Source: DATBVX01 sp963696675 (GTDB lineage Bacteria; Pseudomonadota; Gammaproteobacteria; Steroidobacterales; Steroidobacteraceae). Taken from it: 64,000 nt of DNA. Below the pieces are notes generated by a model. It ran no database searches and was not told the DNA's origin. It saw nothing but the letters and a program-made list of their open reading frames with translations. Every line of letters starts with the position of its first letter. Positions within the stretch are counted from its first letter, which is position 1. The position numbers and the translations under genes were made by a program. This document shows, in pieces, positions 1-10,188 of the stretch. Location of the stretch: the NCBI GenBank assembly GCA_963696675.1, contig CAVOLM010000048.1, positions 1 to 64,000 of the forward strand, written 5' to 3'.

Positions 1-954
1 GCAGTTGTCGCCAACGTTGATCGTCGAGTTGCCATTCGCGCTGTTGGCGAAGAAAGTGTCGTTGACCTGCCCGGCCGGGCAGATCGCAGGCGCCATTACA
101 GAGGGCGCGATGATGGACACGACTTCGTTCTGCACCGCGCCCAGATCGTAGTACATGAGCGCGCCCGTGAGCTTGACCGGGCCGACATCAGCCTTCAGGC
201 CGACCTGGGCAACCGACCATGTTCGAGACCGACACGGTGGCGTTCTCCGACAGCCAGTAGCCGAACGCACTGCCGAAGAAGGCACCATGTGCGTACTTCA
301 CGGCTCCGCCCTCCGGCGTGAGGTCCGGATCCCAGAAGAACGTGCCTACGCGCTGATGCGGGTAAGGCATCTTGCCGAGCTGTACGTTCAGCCCGTTTGC
401 GGGTGCCCAATCGAGATACGCAAGATCGATAGCGACGCCCTTGCGATCCCGAGCCGCTGCCCAGGCTCTGGTTGGTGGATCTCGGATCGTTGTTGCCGCC
501 ACTGGTAGCAAGCTGCAGCGTGGTGCTGATCGTGTCATTGATCTTGGCGGTCAGGCCGAAGCGCGCGCGGATGCGCTGGCGGGTCTGGATCGTTGACTGC
601 CTCCTCCGGGTCGACATTTTCATGCCGGTAGCGGAAATCGCCCTTCCAGGTGACGCGCGAGGCCCAGTCCATGCTCTTGGTGCGCGAGCTCACCTGCGCC
701 AGCGCATCGGTTGGGCGATCGTTCGTTTCCTCGAGGGCCTTGCCCTTCGTCTCCAGCTCCTGGTTCTTGGCTTCGAGCTGCTCGTTCTGTGTCTTCAGCG
801 CCTGGTTCTGCTGTTCCAGCGCGTCGAGGCGCTGGTTGACCTGTTGCAGCGCCCGCCGCAGCTCAGCGAGATCGGCATCCGTCGCACCCCACGACGTCAT
901 TGGTACGACCAGGATCGAGGTTATGAGAGCGGCCGTGAGCAGATTGCTTTTCAT
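1..954 (-). CDS. Outer-membrane porin (Porin_5-like), partial at left edge, frameshifted
   Basis: Trimeric-porin-like outer-membrane channel. The start at 954 gives a signal peptide (residues 1 to about 23, MKSNLLTAALITSILVVPMT), then a coiled coil (about 26-72, ELRRALQQVNQRLDALEQQN), then the first barrel strand with VTWKGDFRYRHE, which is typical of the putative-porin (Porin_5) family. The barrel sequence continues through changes of frame near 555, 460 and 215 and runs off the left edge, so the C-terminus is missing. It begins 42 bp after the pstS stop on the same strand and probably shares the pstS Pho-box promoter. A role in phosphate or anion uptake is inferred from that neighbour. The frameshifts are probably sequence errors. 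Confidence 0.7.
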
Positions 955-996
955 GAGTTATCTCTCTCTCGGGTGGAGATCAAAGCCTGAGGCTCT

Positions 997-2024
997 TCAT
1001 CGCGGTGGCATCGGCGCGCACTTCTTGGCGTCCGACGCAGGCAGGGGGATCAGACCCTTGTCAGCGAGATATCCTTCAGTGCCGAACGCCTTGTCGCTCG
1101 TGTACTCCTGAACGAATTCGGTCAGGCCCGGAATGACGCCGACGTGAGCCTTCTTCACGTAGAAGTACAGGGCGCGCGAGACCGGATACTTGGCCGAGGC
1201 GATGCTGTCGAACGTCGGGGCAATGCCTTCGACGCTCGCGCCCTTGATCTTGTTGGCGTTCTCTTCCAGGAAGCTGTAGCCAAAAATGCCGACCGCCGTC
1301 GGGCTCGCTACCAGCTTCTGCACGATGACGTTGTCATTCTCGCCGGCCTCGATGTAGGCGCCATCCTCGCGGATGCCGTCGCAGACCGCCTTGTAGCGCT
1401 TCTCATCGACTTCCTTGAGTTCCTTGAGCCACGGAAAGTGGAACAGCCCGATTCCATTACGAGCTCCACGAACGCGTCGCGCGTGCCGGAGGTCGGCGGC
1501 GGGCCGAGTACTTCGATTTTCTCGGCAGACAGCGCGGAGTTGACGTCCTTCCAGGTCCGGTATGGGTTATCGATCAGGCTCGACGGATTGGCCGGGTCAG
1601 GTACCTTCTTCGCCAGCGCCAGGTAGATATCCTTGCGAGTCAAGGCGAACGACGGCGCGCTGTTCGCGTTGGCCAGCACGATGCCATCGAATCCGATCTT
1701 GACTTCGAGGATGTCCTTGACTCCGTTCTTGGCACATGTATCGACTTCGACGGGCTTGATTCGCCGCGAAGCGTTGGCGACATCGGGGTGTTGTGGCCCC
1801 ACGCCACCGCAGAACAGCTTGAGGCCGCCGCCGGTGCCGGTGCTTTCGACCTTGGGGGTCTTGAACTTGCCGGCGCGACCAAACTGCTCCGCTACGGCGG
1901 TAGTAAAGGGGTAAACGGTGGAAGAACCGACGATGAAGATGTAATCGCGCGCGGCTTGCGCCTGGGCCAGCCCTGCAACGACGACGCTGGCGGCGCCGGC
2001 CGCGATCAGCAGTTTCTTGAACAC
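997..2024 (-). CDS. pstS: Phosphate ABC transporter substrate-binding protein (PstS family), one frameshift
   Basis: Periplasmic phosphate-binding protein. I chose the GTG start at 2024 because GGAGG lies just upstream and it places the signal peptide (VFKKLLIAAGAASVVVAGLA) at the N-terminus. Motifs seen are GSSTVYPF (phosphate loop), ESTGTGGG and PTSGTRDAF. The frame changes near 1450, where one G appears to be missing from a G run, and the protein resumes to end with KLVASPTAVGIFGYSFLEE and a stop at 997. Corrected length is about 342 residues, normal for the family. It is the first gene of a two-gene unit with the porin. The pstCAB permease and ATPase genes are not in the window. Confidence 0.85.
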
Positions 2025-2109
2025 GTTGAGCCTCCGGTTTGGACCTGGGTGCATGCCCCTCGGACGGGGTTTGTTGCGTGCAGAATTTGCTCGCAATATT
2101 TCGGCGAGC

Positions 2110-2143
2110 GTTATAAGCGGGAATTGTTACAGCGGCATGTCAG
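2110..2143 (-). promoter_or_regulatory. Pho-box promoter of pstS
   Basis: Read on the minus strand, CTGACATGCCGCTGTAAC (2143-2126) has two 7-mers 11 bp apart that match the PhoB direct repeat CTGTCAT-N4-CTGTCAT. Exactly 10 bp later comes TATAAC (2115-2110), a good -10 hexamer. A Pho box replacing the -35 at this spacing is the classic layout of PhoB-activated promoters. The pstS start is 86 bp downstream. Confidence 0.65.
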
Positions 2144-2381
2144 GCGTCCGGATGCCGGCCAAGCCCATGTTCCTCAACGGGGTGAGTCCGGTCCGGGTCA
2201 CCGGGGTTGATCTCACCCTTGCAGGCCGCTGGCGCTTGACATCTGCCTGTCATGAAGCGGCCATGCCGCCAACCGCGCAGGCCGCAAATCGCGCCACGCA
2301 GGCGGTTTGCGCTTGCAGCCGAGCCAGAATCTTCTTATAAAGCCGCGCGCCCATGCCAAGTCCGGAGACGTTCGCGCCCCG

Positions 2382-3509
2382 ATGTCCGACGCCCTCGACC
2401 TGACTCAGGACCTCATCTCACGCGCCTCGATCAGTCCCGCCGACGGCGGTTGCCAGCAGCTCCTGAGCGAACGCCTCGAACGGGTCGGTTTCACCGTGGA
2501 GCGCATGCGCTTCAACAGCGTAGACAATTTCTGGGCGCGCCACGGCAGCACCGCGCCACTGTTCTGCTTCGCAGGCCACACGGACGTGGTGCCCACCGGC
2601 CCGCTGGAAGAATGGGGTACCGACCCGTTCACACCGGTGGTACGCGATGGGATTCTTTACGGCCGCGGCGCGGCCGACATGAAGAGCGGCCTCGCCGCCA
2701 TGCTTGTCGCCTGCGAACAGTTCGTGCGCGAGCATCCCCGGCATCGCGGGTCGATCGCGCTGCTCATCACGAGCGATGAAGAAGGTCAGTCAGTGGACGG
2801 CACGCGTCGCGTCATTGAAGCGCTGCAGGCGCGTGGTGAGCGGATCGACTTCTGCGTCGTGGGCGAACCGTCCAGTGAGACGCGGCTCGGCGATACCATC
2901 AAGATCGGGCGACGGGGCTCGCTCAGCGGGCGCCTGACGGTGCACGGCGTTCAGGGCCACGTCGCATACCCGCAGCTTGCGGACAATCCGATGCACGCTC
3001 TCGCTCCAGCACTCGTGGAATTGACTACTCGTGTCTGGGACGCGGGCAACGAGCACTTCCAGCCGACGAGCTTTCAGGTCTCGAATCTCAACGCAGGGAC
3101 AGGCGCCCCGAACGTGATTCCGGGTGAGCTCAAGGCCCGCTTCAACATTCGCTTTTCCACCGAGCAAAGCGTTGCTGGCCTGAAACAGATCGTGGAATCG
3201 ATTCTCGACCGGCACCGGGTGAAGTACACGCTCGAATGGTTCGTGTCAGGCGACCCGTTCTTCACGCCACCGGGAATGTTGTCGGACGCCGTCGCTCGGG
3301 CGGTGCGCGAAGTCACGGGCCTGACACCATCGCTCTCCACCGGCGGCGGCACCTCGGACGGACGCTTCATCGCACCAACCGGCGCCCAGGTGGTGGAGCT
3401 GGGCGTCATCAATGCCAGCATTCACAAGGTGAACGAGCACGTCATGGTCGAGGACATCCCGCGCCTGCAGCGAATCTACGAGCGGCTGATAGAACTGCTG
3501 CTCGCTTGA
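2382..3509 (+). CDS. dapE: Succinyl-diaminopimelate desuccinylase
   Basis: Hydrolyses N-succinyl-LL-diaminopimelate in lysine and peptidoglycan precursor synthesis; cytoplasmic M20-family di-zinc enzyme. Start ATG at 2382 (MSDALDLTQ) gives 375 residues, the usual DapE length; the longer reading back to 2307 has no similarity. All metal and catalytic motifs are present: GHTDVVPTG (about residues 66-74), GRGAADMKSG, TSDEEG, GEPSS and the C-terminal NASIHKVNEHV. It is intact, which is unusual in this window. It is divergent from pstS and convergent with dsbB, 15 bp away. Confidence 0.93.
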   Translation: MSDALDLTQDLISRASISPADGGCQQLLSERLERVGFTVERMRFNSVDNFWARHGSTAPLFCFAGHTDVVPTGPLEEWGTDPFTPVVRDGILYGRGAADMKSGLAAMLVACEQFVREHPRHRGSIALLITSDEEGQSVDGTRRVIEALQARGERIDFCVVGEPSSETRLGDTIKIGRRGSLSGRLTVHGVQGHVAYPQLADNPMHALAPALVELTTRVWDAGNEHFQPTSFQVSNLNAGTGAPNVIPGELKARFNIRFSTEQSVAGLKQIVESILDRHRVKYTLEWFVSGDPFFTPPGMLSDAVARAVREVTGLTPSLSTGGGTSDGRFIAPTGAQVVELGVINASIHKVNEHVMVEDIPRLQRIYERLIELLLA

Positions 3510-3524
3510 GAGTCCGCCTGCCTG

Positions 3525-4058
3525 CTAGCGGATGATCGGTTCCACTCGCCGCCGGCGCATCGAAGGCACGCTGCTGGATGACTCCCGCCAGTTGACGATG
3601 ACACCGGCGCTACCGAGCACTGCGCAACAAATCAGCACCCACCACGGCATGCTCAGGCCGAGAAACGACCAGTTGATCGTCGCGCACTCGCCGGAACCGG
3701 TGAGCACCTTGCGAATCACTTCCGTCACCGGGAATACCTCGAACATGTACTCGAGTGTCGCCCCACAGGAGGGAACGCTGCCCGGTGGCAGGCCCTGAAT
3801 GTAGATGTGACGAGCCGCCACACCGATGCCCGCAAGTGAGCACAACGCGAGGAGAAAGGCGTAGACCCGGGCACCAGTCGTCCGCGGCTGATGAATAGCT
3901 GCCAGCAAGAAGACGCAGCCCAACGCGAATACCGCAACGCGCTGAAAGATGCACAGCGGGCAGGGCTCGAGGTGCTGCACGAACTGCAGGTAGTACGCGT
4001 AGCCCAGCAGCAGCGCGCACGCGAGCGCGCCAGCAAAGTTCAACACCCAGCGTCGCAT
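3525..4058 (-). CDS. dsbB: Disulfide bond formation protein DsbB
   Basis: Inner-membrane quinone reductase that reoxidises DsbA. The 177-residue protein has four hydrophobic segments, the first periplasmic CxxC in EPCPLCIFQR and the second cysteine pair in SCGATLEYM and GSGECA. Length and cysteine layout match DsbB. The start at 4058 lies 3 bp after the phoU stop on the same strand, so the two genes are probably cotranscribed. No frameshift is seen. There is no known functional link to phosphate; the pairing may be simple operon adjacency. Confidence 0.93.
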   Translation of the reverse strand: MRRWVLNFAGALACALLLGYAYYLQFVQHLEPCPLCIFQRVAVFALGCVFLLAAIHQPRTTGARVYAFLLALCSLAGIGVAARHIYIQGLPPGSVPSCGATLEYMFEVFPVTEVIRKVLTGSGECATINWSFLGLSMPWWVLICCAVLGSAGVIVNWRESSSSVPSMRRRRVEPIIR

Positions 4059-4061
4059 GCT

Positions 4062-4784
4062 TCAGTGCGCGTCGGCCTGCAGCTCGCGCTCGACGTCATC
4101 GAGAGAGGTGTGGCGCACATCCTTCCCATGCACCATGTAGATCACGTATTCGCAGATGTTCTTGGCGTGATCGCCGATGCGCTCGAGCGCCCGAACTACC
4201 CACATCACATCGAGGGCGCGCCGGATGGTGCGCGGATCCTCCATCATGAACGTGATGCACTGGCGCTGGATGGCCTCGTACTCTTCGTCGACCACCTTGT
4301 CCTCCTGTGCCACGCTGAGCGCCGCTTGTGCATCCAGACGCGCGAACGCATCGAGCGCCCCGTGCACCATCTCGGAGACCATGCGGCCAAGATGCTTGAC
4401 CTCGCGGTACTTGTCGGCAGGACGTTCCATCGACGCGAGACGGGAGGCGATGTAGCCGATCTTCTCGCCTTCGTCCCCGATGCGCTCCAGGTCGGTGATG
4501 GTCTTGATGATCGCCACGATCACGCGCAGGTCGCCGGCGGTCGGTCCACGAGTGGCGAGAATGCGGCTGGCCTCCTCGTCGATCGTGACCTCCATGCCGT
4601 TGACCTTGTAATCGTCCATCGCCACCGATTCGCCCAGCGTGCTGTCACCCTCCACCAGGGCCGTGATGGCCTTCTGCAGCTGTTGCTCCACGAACCCGCC
4701 CATCGTGAGCACCTTGTTGCGCAGGCGCTCGAGGTCCTCGTTGAAGCGGCGCGAGATGTGGTGCGAAAGATCAGCAGTTTCCAT
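4062..4784 (-). CDS. phoU: Phosphate signalling regulator PhoU
   Basis: Cytoplasmic negative modulator that links the PstSCAB transporter to the PhoR kinase. The 240-residue protein has the two tandem PhoU three-helix domains. Each carries a metal-binding E/D-rich signature: ERIGDEGEKIGY in the first and ERIGDHAKNICEYVIYM in the second. Length is typical. It lies downstream of the lipid-remodelling genes and phoBR on the same strand and is not next to pstB as in the usual pstSCAB-phoU operon. No Pho box was seen directly upstream. Confidence 0.93.
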   Translation of the reverse strand: METADLSHHISRRFNEDLERLRNKVLTMGGFVEQQLQKAITALVEGDSTLGESVAMDDYKVNGMEVTIDEEASRILATRGPTAGDLRVIVAIIKTITDLERIGDEGEKIGYIASRLASMERPADKYREVKHLGRMVSEMVHGALDAFARLDAQAALSVAQEDKVVDEEYEAIQRQCITFMMEDPRTIRRALDVMWVVRALERIGDHAKNICEYVIYMVHGKDVRHTSLDDVERELQADAH

Positions 4785-4828
4785 CGCGATCTCCGGAGCC
4801 GCGGCGAGCGGCCGTTGGCGTGAGTGTA

Positions 4829-5750
4829 CTACGTCGCGAAACCCAAGGGATGGGAGGTCGGCCCCACTACGCAGCCAGCCATCTGCCGCTCGCGCGCCGA
4901 TGTGCAGATTCGCTCACGCCATCGGCGCGCCACCACATAGGTCTTGACGCGCAGGTGAGCGGCGAGCTCTTCGTCCGTCTTGATGCCGCGCAGTCGCGTG
5001 AACAGAATCTGCCGGCCAATCCGCACACGAATCGGCTTGTGCTTCTTGTTGAACAGCTCCCGCGCGAGCAGCAGGGTACGCAGACGCGCGTGAATCAGTC
5101 CGGCGAGCTGAAAGTGCACACTGTTGCGGCCGTCGATGAATACCGGAACGACTGTTGCCCCGGCCAGCCGGATGAGGCGTGCCGCGACAGGACTCCACAC
5201 CGGGTCGGTAACGGCGCCGCTGTGTGGATCGAGGTGCGACACTTCACCGGCGGGAACATCAGAGCAGGTCACTACCTTTCACCCAGCGCAACGCCTGACG
5301 CAGTCCGGTCGCGTTGACGTGCGCCGCTGCCGCCCCACCGAGGGGATCGATCGAGAAGAACAGGCATCCTCAAGTCCGGGATCCGGCTCAGGTGAACGTT
5401 GGCCAGGATCCGCACATCGCTGCGCAGACAGGTGAGCAGCCAGATCATGAACAGCTCCTCGAGGCCGCCAAACGGATGATTCGCGACAACGATGGCTGGC
5501 CCATGAGTCGGAATGCGGAATTGCTCTTCGGGGCGCAAGTCGAAGTGCGCTCCTAAGCGTTCGAGGGCAGCACGCGCAAATTCCGATGGGTTCCGGAACG
5601 GCGGCAGCGAACGGTAAAGGCGCTCGATCTTTCTCTCACCCCGAGCAGCTCGGTGAGCAGCACGCGCATCAGCGGCCGGAGCGACCCGGAACGGAGAGTT
5701 GAAAACAGATCCGTGAAGTCGATGGAGTTCTCGCGGACAACAGCACCCAT
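4829..5750 (-). CDS. Lysophospholipid acyltransferase-family protein, several frameshifts
   Basis: Membrane-associated O-acyltransferase of the PlsC/OlsA-like ('hemolysin-type') group. Start ATG 5750 (MGAVVREN) is preceded by GGGAAGAG; an ATG at 5765 is also possible. The acyltransferase core IVVANHPFGGLEELF carries a variant of the NHxxxxD block, and ILANVHLSRIPDLR follows. The third block, FPAGEVS in shifted frame, and a substrate region (VVPVFIDGRNSVHFQL, LFNKKHKPIRVRIG) are spread over three frames with breaks near 5600, 5350 and 5270. It is the last gene of a plcP-agt-fcl-acyltransferase run, so a role in making replacement or ornithine-type lipids is inferred. The exact acyl acceptor is unknown. 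Confidence 0.6.
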
Positions 5751-5845
5751 GGTCTCTTCCCTCATCGTGACGGCCGCCTTACGCTGCGATTACAGGTTGC
5801 ATACGGACACGCGACGGGCTGGAGACATAAGACGCCGTCCGATCG

Positions 5846-6796
5846 CTAGCGTCGAGCGTCCCGCTCGTGCTCCTTGAACCACGCATAGGTCGAACCGATG
5901 CCCTCCCTGAGGCCGATCTTCGGCTCCCAGCCGAGTGCCCTGATGCGCGAAATATCGAGGAGCTTGCGCGGCACTCCATCCGGCTTCGATGGGTCGCAGA
6001 GCGACACGACCCTCGAAGCCGACCGTCTCACTCACCAACTCCGCGAGCTCGGCGATCGACACGTCCTCCCCGGTCCCGATGTTGATCGGTGCTTCCTCGC
6101 TGTAGAGCTTCATCAGCAGCAGCACGGCTGCAGCAAAATCGTCGACGTGCAGGAATTCGCGGCGTGGCTTGCCGGTGCCCCATACGACAACCTCCGCGCG
6201 CCTGCCTGCTGGGCATCGTGAAAGCGACGCATCAGCGCCGGCAGCACGTGTGATTCGGTGGCACTGAAGTTGTCGTGCGGGCCGTAGAGATTGGTCGGCA
6301 TCACCGCGATCGCGTCAAAGCCGTGCTGGCGCCGATATGCCTGGCACATCTTGAGCCCGGCGATCTTGGCAATGGCGTACCACTCATTGGTCGGCTCGAG
6401 CTCGCCAGTGAGCAGGTACTCCTCCTTCATCGGCTGTGGGGCAAGGCGCGGATAGATGCAGCTCGATCCCAGGAACACCAGCTTGCTGACCTCGAACCGG
6501 TGCGCAGCATCGATCACGTTGGTCTGGATCTGCAGATTGTCGCGGATGAATTCTGCCGGCTGGCTGTTGTTCGCGTGGATGCCGCCGACGCGCGCCGCCG
6601 CGAGTATGACGACCTCCGGGCGCGTGCTGTCGAAGAACCGGTCGACATCACGCTGGCTGCGCAGGTCCAGTTGCTTGCTGGTCTGCGTGATCAGATTGCT
6701 GTAGCGCTCGGCTTGCAGCTGGCGCAGGATCGCCGAGCCCGCAAGTCCGCGATGCCCGGCCACATAGATCAGGGACGATTTGTTCACGGGCGACAT
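5846..6796 (-). CDS. fcl: GDP-L-fucose synthase, two frameshifts
   Basis: NADP-dependent epimerase/reductase of the SDR family that converts GDP-4-keto-6-deoxy-mannose to GDP-L-fucose. Start ATG 6796 (MSPVNKSS). Visible features are the glycine-rich VAGHRGLAGSAI, the catalytic WYAIAKIAG (YxxxK), the family signature LGSSCIYPRLAPQPM and VMPTNLYGPHDNF. The frame changes near 6190 and again near 6020, with the end GWEPKIGLREGIGSTYAWFK in the third frame. Corrected length of about 316 residues is normal. The partner gmd is not in the window. It starts 23 bp after the agt-like glycosyltransferase, so it may supply its sugar donor; that is inference. Confidence 0.85.
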
Positions 6797-6819
6797 GATA
6801 GCCGCCCGCGTTGCATTCC

Positions 6820-7856
6820 TCATTCCGCACGAACCGCGAGGGCCGTCGCACCGGGAATACTGACGCGTGGCTGCAGATTGCCAAGGAACTGTTGGGTGGC
6901 GCGTTCCCACGTGAAGCCCTGCGCATACTGGCGACAAGCCTCGCGATCCAGCGTCAGCGCGCCCGCAATCGCTGCCTGCAGATCCTCGTGCAGACAACCA
7001 CTGATTCTCTCTTTCACGACATCGATCGGGCCCACGACCGGGAATGCGGCAACCGGCGTGCCGCAGGCCATCGCTTCGAGCAATACGATGCCAAAGGTGT
7101 CCGTGCGGCTCGGAAACACGAACACGTCTGCGGCCGACAGGTGCCGTGCCAGCTCTTCGCCGTACTTGTAGCCAGTAAATACTGCAGCCGGATAGCGCTT
7201 GCTCAGCGCTTCCAGCGCCGGCCCACCCCCGACGACGTACTTGGTGCCGGGCACCTCGAGCTCGAGAAATGCCTCCAGGTTCTTTTCCACTGCGACGCGC
7301 CCCGCATAGAGGAGGATCGGTCGCGGCGCATCCAGCAGTTCCCGCGGATACGGTCGAAACACCGTCACGTCGACACCGCGCGTCCACAGAGCGATGTTGC
7401 GAAAACCACGCGTTTCCAGCGACGGCGCATGTGCTCGGTCGATACCATCGTGCGCGCTGCTTTGCCATGGAAGCGGCGCAGGAACGCGTAGCTCCAGCTC
7501 TCCGGAATTGGAAAGCGTGCGCGCACGTACTCGGGAAACTGCGTGTGGTACGAAGTGGTAAATGGATGGCCGGTCCGCAGGCACCATGCACGAGCGGCCT
7601 GCCCAAGCGGGCCTTCGGTTGCGATATGCACCGCCTGAGGCGCAAAGCCTTCGAGTCGATGTGCTACCTGCCGTCCCGGAAAAGAGCGCGAGGCGGATCT
7701 CCGGATAGGTCGGACACGCAATGGTGCGAAACGCCTCGGGAGTAACGCCAGCGGCTCGATGCCCGAGTTCCGCAGCCCAGCCACCGTGCACGTCAGCGTC
7801 GTGACGACGCCGTTGGTCTGCGGTCGCCAAGCGTCGGTGATCAGGGCGATTTTCAT
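6820..7856 (-). CDS. Agt-like glycolipid glycosyltransferase (GT4), frameshifted
   Basis: GT-B fold glycosyltransferase resembling the diacylglycerol glycosyltransferase Agt that works with PlcP in phosphate-starved bacteria. Start ATG 7856 gives MKIALITDAWRPQTNGVV. Family blocks seen are CPTYPEIRLALF, HIATEGPLGQAAR, FTTSYHTQFPEYVRAR, the donor-site GRVAVEKNLEAFL and the E-x7-E element in TFGIVLLEAMACG. The frame changes near 7690 and 7410. Corrected length is about 345 residues. It starts 47 bp after plcP on the same strand. The sugar transferred (glucuronic acid, glucose or another) cannot be read from the sequence. It could alternatively be a GDP-mannose-dependent mannosyltransferase of the MgtA type. 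Confidence 0.7.
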
Positions 7857-7903
7857 CCGGGAGCGAGACTCCGCCGACGCTGGGCTGACGAAGCAGCGTT
7901 GCG

Positions 7904-8689
7904 TCAAGCGGCCCGTTCGATCAGCGGCGCCAGCCGTTCGCGCTGCTCGACCCAGTTCCAGAGCGACAGCCGGCCGTTGAAATCCTCCACCAGGACACTG
8001 CAGCTCTCGACCCAGTCGCCATCGTTGCAATACAGGATGCTGTTGAGTTTCGTCAGTGCGGGCCTGTGAATGTGTCCGCACACGATTCCGTCCACGCCCC
8101 GCCGGAACGCGGCGTGCGCCACCGCATGCTCGAAGCTCGCGATGTACTGCACGGCGTTGCGGCTCATCTGCTTGAGATGCGACACGAGCGAGAAGTGCGG
8201 GAAACCCAATGTCCGGCGCACCGAGTTGACGTGCTGGTTGAGCCACAGCAACGAGTCGTACACCCAGATACCCAGCCGCGCGAGCCAACGACTGCACTTC
8301 ACGACGCCGTCGAATTCATCGCCGTGCAGGACCAGGAGCCGCCGGCCGTCGGCGGTCTCGTGCACGTACTCGCGGTGAATCTCGAGGTTGCCGAACACGG
8401 AGCCGTCGAGTTCCCTGAATACGTCGTCGTGATTGCCGGGCACGTAGATCACCCGCGTGCCGTGCTTCGCCTTGCCGAGAAGCGCGCGGATGACGTTGTT
8501 GTGCGCCTGTGGCCAGAAGACATTCCGACTGAGGCTCCAGACGTCGACCACATCGCCCACCAGGAAGAGCGTTTCGACCTGCACGCTCTTCAGGAACTCG
8601 AGCAGCAAGTCCGCCCGGCAGCCCCGGGTGCCGAGATGAACGTCCGAAATGAACGCGGATCGCAGTCGCAGTGTGGGCACGTGGCTCAT
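7904..8689 (-). CDS. PlcP-like phospholipid phosphoesterase (LpxH-type metallophosphoesterase)
   Basis: Calcineurin-like metallophosphoesterase of 261 residues. All five metal-binding blocks are present in order: SDVHLGTRG (about residues 14-22), GDVVDVW, GNHDD, HGDEFD and CGHIHRP. The extended signatures SDVHLGTRGCRADLLLEFL and NDGDWVESC match the PlcP group, which releases phosphate head groups from phospholipids during phosphate limitation. These are commonly annotated as UDP-2,3-diacylglucosamine hydrolase. The adjacent Agt-type glycosyltransferase and PhoBR favour PlcP over LpxH. It is intact. No convincing Pho box was seen in the 163 bp upstream. Confidence 0.75.
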   Translation of the reverse strand: MSHVPTLRLRSAFISDVHLGTRGCRADLLLEFLKSVQVETLFLVGDVVDVWSLSRNVFWPQAHNNVIRALLGKAKHGTRVIYVPGNHDDVFRELDGSVFGNLEIHREYVHETADGRRLLVLHGDEFDGVVKCSRWLARLGIWVYDSLLWLNQHVNSVRRTLGFPHFSLVSHLKQMSRNAVQYIASFEHAVAHAAFRRGVDGIVCGHIHRPALTKLNSILYCNDGDWVESCSVLVEDFNGRLSLWNWVEQRERLAPLIERAA

Positions 8690-8852
8690 GCCGCTCCCTA
8701 TATATAGAGAGAACCGGCCATGAGCCTGAAGGCGGCGCGTTACATGGACTTGAAATCTAAGCTACGATTTCTTTACAAGGCGAGAGGTTACGTGATTTAG
8801 TTCACACAGGGACGCAGGATCCGGCGACAACCCGCCAATCGGACGGCCCTCC

Positions 8853-10176
8853 CTACCCTTCTGCAGCAAGTCGCGCCGGAGTCTCCGCGGACTCGATCAC
8901 CCGCGAGCGCGGGAAATGACACGTGAAGCGGCTGCCGCGACCCTCCTCGCTCTCGATCTCGAGCCGCGCGCCGTGTCGCTGTAATACATGTTTCACAATG
9001 GCGAGACCGAGCCCCGAACCTCCGTGCTGGCGTGCGCGGCCGGGGTCGACACGGTAGAAGCGCTCGGTCAGGCGGGGGATATGCTCGGCGGGGATACCAA
9101 TTCCGGTGTCGCGCACCGACAGATGCGCGCCGCTTGAGTCCGTCCACCAGCGCACTTCGATGCTGCCTTCGGCGGGTGTGAACTTCACGGCGTTCGCGAT
9201 CAGGTTCGAGAATGCCGAATGAATCTCCCCTTCTTCTCCGGCGAGCTTCGCGGTGCTGTCGAGTTTGAGGACGAACTCACGCGGTCGCTGTAACAGCGAG
9301 TGCACTTCCTTGCGCAGCAGCGACAGCATGCCCGCCACGTCGACCGGTTCATTCCCTGCCTCTTTGCTCCGCGGATTCGAGCTTCGACAGCTCGAGCAGA
9401 TCATTGACGATCGCGCCCATGCGATCGGCCTGGCGGCGCATCTCGCTGATCGGCCCGAGCCATGACGGATCGATGGCGGTGTCCTCGGCCAGCGAGTCGA
9501 GATAGCCGGTGACCACCGTGAGCGGTGAGCGCAGTTCGTGCGAGGCGTTGGCGACGAAGTCCTTGCGCATCGACTCGAGCTTGGCCTGGCGTGTCACGTC
9601 GCGCACCAGCATCAGTTGCTGGCCACCGCCGTAAGGAATGAGCTGCACGGACAGCGTGAACTCACCGCCCACCGGCCAGTTGATGACTACGGCACTGGTG
9701 TAGTCACCGTGCTCCAGGTACTGCACGAAATCGGGCGCGCGGATCAGGTTGTCGATGCGCAGCCCGAGGTCCGCCTTGCGCTGCAGGCCCAGGAGCCGGG
9801 CAGCCGTGCGATTGAACCACTGAATTTCACGCCCGGCGTTGAGCACGATCACGCCGTCCGGCATGGCCGCCGTGGAGCGACGCAACTCGCGAAACAGCTG
9901 GATCAGGCGCTGCTTGTGGAAGCGCTTGCGCCGGTGCAGGCGCACGACCTGGCCCACGACATCCGACCAGGCACCGCTGACGTCAGGCGGATCGAGATAG
10001 TTACGATTGCGCAGCCAACGGTGCAGCCGATAGAGGTTGATCAGCTGCAGCGACAGGTACCCGGCGAGCACGATCACGAACCACACGAGCGGCCTGCCGA
10101 ACACCAGTCCGCCCGCCAGCGCAATCGCCAGCAGCGCCAGGAGCCGGGCGAGTGCGAATGACCAGGCGGAGGTCAT
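8853..10176 (-). CDS. phoR: Phosphate regulon sensor histidine kinase PhoR, one frameshift
   Basis: Membrane histidine kinase that phosphorylates PhoB when phosphate is low. The order is an N-terminal membrane hairpin (residues about 7-45), a linker, a PAS domain (DGVIVLNAGREIQWFNRTAA), HisKA with the phospho-acceptor His in FVANASHELRSPL, and, after a frame change near 9380, HATPase_c with NLIANAVKFTP, DTGIGIP and GGSGLGLAIVKH. Corrected length of about 440 residues matches PhoR. It starts 12 bp after phoB on the same strand, the standard phoBR arrangement. Confidence 0.9.
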
Positions 10177-10188
10177 CTCGGAGATCCG

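Noticed and set aside
8690..8852. Pho box upstream of plcP
   Set aside because: Several GTAA-type half-sites occur but none at 11-bp period with a suitable -10, so no site is claimed.
8690..8852. tRNA or small RNA gene in the plcP-phoR gap
   Set aside because: No cloverleaf, T-loop sequence or CCA end could be traced; it is treated as a promoter region.
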